Source: Bacillota bacterium (GTDB taxonomy: Bacteria; Bacillota; Clostridia; UBA1381). Taken from it: a stretch of 64,000 nt of DNA. The notes under the pieces were generated by a model. It made no database searches. It had not been told where the DNA came from and was given only the letters and a program-made list of their open reading frames with translations. This document shows, in pieces, positions 61,497-64,000 of this stretch (positions are counted from its first letter, which is position 1; each line of letters opens with the position of its first letter). A program made the position numbers and the translations under genes. The stretch is taken from NCBI GenBank assembly GCA_029007725.1, contig JAQXIJ010000061.1, forward strand, positions 27,418 to 91,417, given 5' to 3'.

Positions 61497-62372
61497 ATGA
61501 AAGAAAAACAGTATGAGCTGAACAAGCAGCTGGCACAGATGTTAAAGGGCGGAGTGATAATGGACGTAACAACGCCTGAGCAGGCAAAAATTGCCGAAAA
61601 GGCCGGAGCGTGTGCAGTTATGGCACTAGAAAGAATACCGGCGGATATCCGCGCGGCAGGCGGCGTTGCAAGAATGAGTGACCCGAAAATGATTAAGGAA
61701 ATTCAGGCGGCAGTTTCCATACCTGTTATGGCAAAATGCCGTATCGGACACTTTGCCGAGGCGCAAATTCTGAAAGCAATAGACATTGACTACATAGACG
61801 AGAGTGAAGTGCTCTCGCCTGCTGACGATGTATATCACATTAATAAAACGGAATTTAAAGTCCCGTTTGTGTGCGGTGCAAAAAATCTTGGCGAAGCGCT
61901 CAGAAGAATTAATGAGGGTGCAGCTATGATTCGTACAAAGGGTGAACCTGGAACGGGTGATGTTGTGCAGGCTGTGCGCCATATGCGCATGATGAACAGC
62001 GAAATTTCAAAAATCACGGCTATGCGCGAGGATGAGCTTTTTAATGAAGCAAAAGAGATTTGCGTACCGTATGAGCTTGTAAAATATGTGCATGACAGCA
62101 AGCGTCTGCCGGTTGTAAACTTTGCGGCAGGAGGCATTGCAACTCCGGCTGACGCAGCGCTTATGATGCAGCTTGGTGCAGAGGGCGTTTTTGTTGGTTC
62201 GGGAATATTCAAATCGGGTAATCCAGAAAAACGTGCAAATGCAATAGTAAAGGCAGTTTCAAATTTTACCGATTCAAAGCTGATAGCTGAGCTCTCCGAG
62301 GATTTAGGTGAAGCTATGGTAGGAATTAACGAACAGGAAGTCGAACTTCTTATGTCCGAAAGGGGACAATGA
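61497..62372 (+). CDS. pdxS: Pyridoxal 5'-phosphate synthase subunit PdxS
   Basis: PdxS builds PLP from ribose 5-phosphate, glyceraldehyde 3-phosphate and ammonia supplied by PdxT. The 291-residue TIM-barrel protein shows [18 protein letters not shown] sequence ([20 protein letters not shown] near residue 18) with the catalytic Asp, [16 protein letters not shown] near 76 with the imine-forming lysine, and the phosphate-binding [14 protein letters not shown] near 227. ATG 61497 is used. It is one base from pdxT. Confidence 0.98.
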   Translation: MKEKQYELNKQLAQMLKGGVIMDVTTPEQAKIAEKAGACAVMALERIPADIRAAGGVARMSDPKMIKEIQAAVSIPVMAKCRIGHFAEAQILKAIDIDYIDESEVLSPADDVYHINKTEFKVPFVCGAKNLGEALRRINEGAAMIRTKGEPGTGDVVQAVRHMRMMNSEISKITAMREDELFNEAKEICVPYELVKYVHDSKRLPVVNFAAGGIATPADAALMMQLGAEGVFVGSGIFKSGNPEKRANAIVKAVSNFTDSKLIAELSEDLGEAMVGINEQEVELLMSERGQ

Positions 62373-62373
62373 T

Positions 62374-62943
62374 ATGACAGCGGCGGTACTTGCAGTGCAA
62401 GGTGCATTTGCAGAGCATATAGCAATGCTAAATAAAATAGGTGTTGATTGCATAGAATTAAGGAAAAAAAGTGATTTAGAAAAAAAATTTGATGGAATAG
62501 TTCTTCCAGGGGGAGAAAGTACAGTACAGGGAAAACTCTTGAAAGAGCTTGATATGTTTGACATTATACGCAATAAAATAGTGGGCGGAATACCAACGCT
62601 TGCGACATGTGCCGGACTGATTTTGCTTGCGGAAAACATCGTAAATGATGAAGCAGTATATTTTAAAACGATGCCCGTTACGGTTAGACGCAATGCGTAC
62701 GGCAGGCAGACGGGAAGTTTTTTTACCTGTGGAATGTTTGCAGGGCTGTGCGGAACATTTCCTATGAATTTTATCCGCGCACCGTATATTGAATCTGTCG
62801 GCAGCGGAGCAGAAGTGCTTGCGGAGGTTGACGGAAACATTGTCGCGGCAATGTATAAAAATCAGATTGCTATGTCGTTTCATCCGGAGCTTAGCGATGA
62901 TACAAGAATACATGAAATGTTTGCTGAAATGATGAAAGCATAA
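62374..62943 (+). CDS. pdxT: Pyridoxal 5'-phosphate synthase glutaminase subunit PdxT
   Basis: PdxT hydrolyses glutamine and channels ammonia to PdxS. The 189 residues are a class I glutaminase with LAVQGAFAEHI at the start, PGGESTVQGK near residue 46, the nucleophile Cys79 in TCAGLIL and the His-Glu pair in HPEL near 169. The stop codon abuts a terminator shared with the convergent kduD gene. Confidence 0.97.
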   Translation: MTAAVLAVQGAFAEHIAMLNKIGVDCIELRKKSDLEKKFDGIVLPGGESTVQGKLLKELDMFDIIRNKIVGGIPTLATCAGLILLAENIVNDEAVYFKTMPVTVRRNAYGRQTGSFFTCGMFAGLCGTFPMNFIRAPYIESVGSGAEVLAEVDGNIVAAMYKNQIAMSFHPELSDDTRIHEMFAEMMKA

Positions 62944-62976
62944 AAAAAGCTATGGTATTGTACCATAGCTTTTTTG
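62944..62976. terminator. Bidirectional terminator between pdxT and the kduD-like gene
   Basis: A perfect stem, AAAAAGCTATGGTA with TACCATAGCTTTTT (loop TTG), has A and T runs on both sides and lies between convergent genes. Confidence 0.92.
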
Positions 62977-62984
62977 TATCAGTT

Positions 62985-63779
62985 TTATTTAGGCTGCTTG
63001 CCGATGTATGCAAGTATTCCGCCGTCAACATATAAAACGTGACCATTTACAAAGTTTGACGCATCAGAAGCCAAAAATACAGCAGGACCACCTAGGTCTT
63101 CAGGAGTTCCCCAACGTGCTGCAGGAGTTTTTGAAATAATAAAGCTGTCGAATGGGTGACGTGAGCCGTCCGGCTGAATTTCGCGGAGTGGAGCTGTTTG
63201 AGGCGTTGCGATATAACCCGGTCCGATGCCATTGCACTGAATGTTGTATTCGCCGTATTCCGACGCTATGTTTCGTGTAAGCATTTTCAATCCGCCCTTT
63301 GCGGCAGCATATGCGGATACTGTTTCTCTGCCGAGCTCTGACATCATTGAGCATATGTTAATGATTTTTCCGTGTCCCTTTTTAATCATTGACGGAATAA
63401 CTGCCTTTGATACAATGAACGGAGCGTTAAGGTCAACATCGATGACCTGTCTGAACTCGTCGGCAGTCATATCGCACATTGGGATTCTCTTTATAATTCC
63501 GGCATTGTTTACAAGAATGTCAATAACTCCGACTTCCTTTTCGATGGTCTTTACAAGCTCATTTACCGCGTTTTCGTCGGTAACATCACAAACGTAACCG
63601 TGGGCCTTGATTCCTTTTTCTTCATAAGCCTTTATGCCTTTGTCTACAAGCTCTTGCTTGATGTCGTTAAATACAATCGTTGCGCCTGCATCGGCAAAGG
63701 CGGTTGCGATTGCAAAGCCGATTCCGTATGAAGCTCCGGTTACAAGAGCAATTTTTCCTGTTAAATCAAATTGTGACAT
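62985..63779 (-). CDS. kduD: Short-chain dehydrogenase, KduD / gluconate 5-dehydrogenase-like
   Basis: KduD reduces or oxidises keto-deoxy sugar acids in uronate (pectin) catabolism. The 264 residues have the classical SDR features: TGASYGIG near residue 14, NNAGI near 91, the catalytic Ser in ICSMMSE near 143 and YAAAKGG near 156, and the C-terminal ILAYIGKQPK. ATG 63779 follows AAGGAG; an upstream start at 63788 is not needed. It lies 12 bases after kduI on the same strand, which supports KduD over a generic gluconate dehydrogenase. Confidence 0.85.
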   Translation of the reverse strand: MSQFDLTGKIALVTGASYGIGFAIATAFADAGATIVFNDIKQELVDKGIKAYEEKGIKAHGYVCDVTDENAVNELVKTIEKEVGVIDILVNNAGIIKRIPMCDMTADEFRQVIDVDLNAPFIVSKAVIPSMIKKGHGKIINICSMMSELGRETVSAYAAAKGGLKMLTRNIASEYGEYNIQCNGIGPGYIATPQTAPLREIQPDGSRHPFDSFIISKTPAARWGTPEDLGGPAVFLASDASNFVNGHVLYVDGGILAYIGKQPK

Positions 63780-63791
63780 GATTTTCACTCC

Positions 63792-64000
63792 TTATCTTAA
63801 ATCCTTTGTTTCGATAAAGTCCATATCGTCAAATTCCTGGTTTTCGCCGCACATTGCCCAGATAAATGAGTAATTTTTTGCACCGACGCCGCTGTGAATT
63901 GACCAGCTAGGTGAAATTACCGCTTCTTCATTGTGCATGATGATATGTCTTGTTTCCTGCGGCTCTCCCATCATATGGAACACAACATCATTTTCGTCCA
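63792..64000 (-). CDS. kduI: 5-keto-4-deoxyuronate isomerase KduI (C-terminal part; start lies beyond window)
   Basis: KduI converts 5-keto-4-deoxyuronate to 2,5-diketo-3-deoxygluconate, the step before KduD. Only the last 68 or so codons are visible: [20 protein letters not shown] (about two thirds before the end), [15 protein letters not shown] with metal-site histidine, and [16 protein letters not shown] near the end are strongly KduI-like. The frame is open to the window edge, and the full protein is about 275 residues. It is upstream of kduD in one operon. Confidence 0.93.
   Translation of the reverse strand, partial: DENDVVFHMMGEPQETRHIIMHNEEAVISPSWSIHSGVGAKNYSFIWAMCGENQEFDDMDFIETKDLR

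Overview
The window reads as a chromosomal segment of a low-to-mid GC, spore-forming, strictly anaerobic member of the Clostridia (Firmicutes). Supporting signs are spoVT, a class II glycyl-tRNA synthetase of the alpha2 type, dprA-topA-trmFO gene order, a glmS ribozyme, Rex, an S-layer-homology (SLH) protein, MocR/PdxR with pdxST, and an Hdr/Flx electron-transfer operon. Pectin and uronate genes (kduI, kduD, a DUF4091 protein, a heparinase-like protein, a secreted SGNH esterase) point to a gut or plant-polymer lifestyle. A Monoglobus-like lineage would fit, but that is only a guess. I saw no prophage, insertion sequence or CRISPR array.

Layout. 1-2.9 kb: the end of tsaB, rpiB, a candidate structured RNA, a nitroreductase and an rRNA/tRNA methyltransferase. 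3.2-10.9 kb: a long housekeeping operon dprA-topA-trmFO-(membrane protein)-argS-TM1266 regulator-DUF6062. 10.9-16.3 kb (minus strand): a LysR regulator; the glmS-glmM pair behind a glmS ribozyme; a PHP-family phosphoesterase. 16.4-19.7 kb: a copper-resistance operon csoR-copA-chaperone with a clear operator. 19.8-27.7 kb: tRNA-Arg(CCG), a U32 family protein, then maf-mreBCD-mrdA for cell shape, and mgsA. 28.0-30.5 kb (minus): spoVT, then glyS-mscL. 30.6-31.8 kb: a cluster of DnaA-box-like sequences followed by birA. 31.9-36.1 kb: carbohydrate-related genes with an AraC regulator broken by an in-frame stop.

36.3-49.9 kb is the most interesting part. One promoter with a ~320-nt GC-rich leader precedes twelve colinear, often overlapping genes: an LDH-fold dehydrogenase carrying the malate-specific arginine, fumarase, hdrB, hdrC, hdrA, mvhD/flxD, flxC, flxB, flxA, a fumarate-reductase iron-sulfur subunit and its flavoprotein. 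No membrane anchor is encoded. A half-size AspT/YidE-type transporter and the NADH-sensing repressor Rex follow. Together these could make a soluble, NADH-driven, flavin-based electron-bifurcating route from oxaloacetate through malate and fumarate to succinate, with succinate export and redox control.

50-53 kb holds an eroded gene, an amidohydrolase, a CorA-type channel split by a frameshift in an A8 tract, a TIGR04076 protein and cobO. 53.5-59.9 kb encodes three secreted proteins (WG-repeat/SLH, SGNH hydrolase, lectin-like). 60-62.9 kb is pdxR facing pdxS-pdxT across a perfect inverted repeat. 63-64 kb is kduD and the end of kduI.

Several genes carry single-base lesions (araC, corA, the copper chaperone tail, the 50-kb remnant). 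These may be real decay or, in the homopolymer cases, assembly errors.
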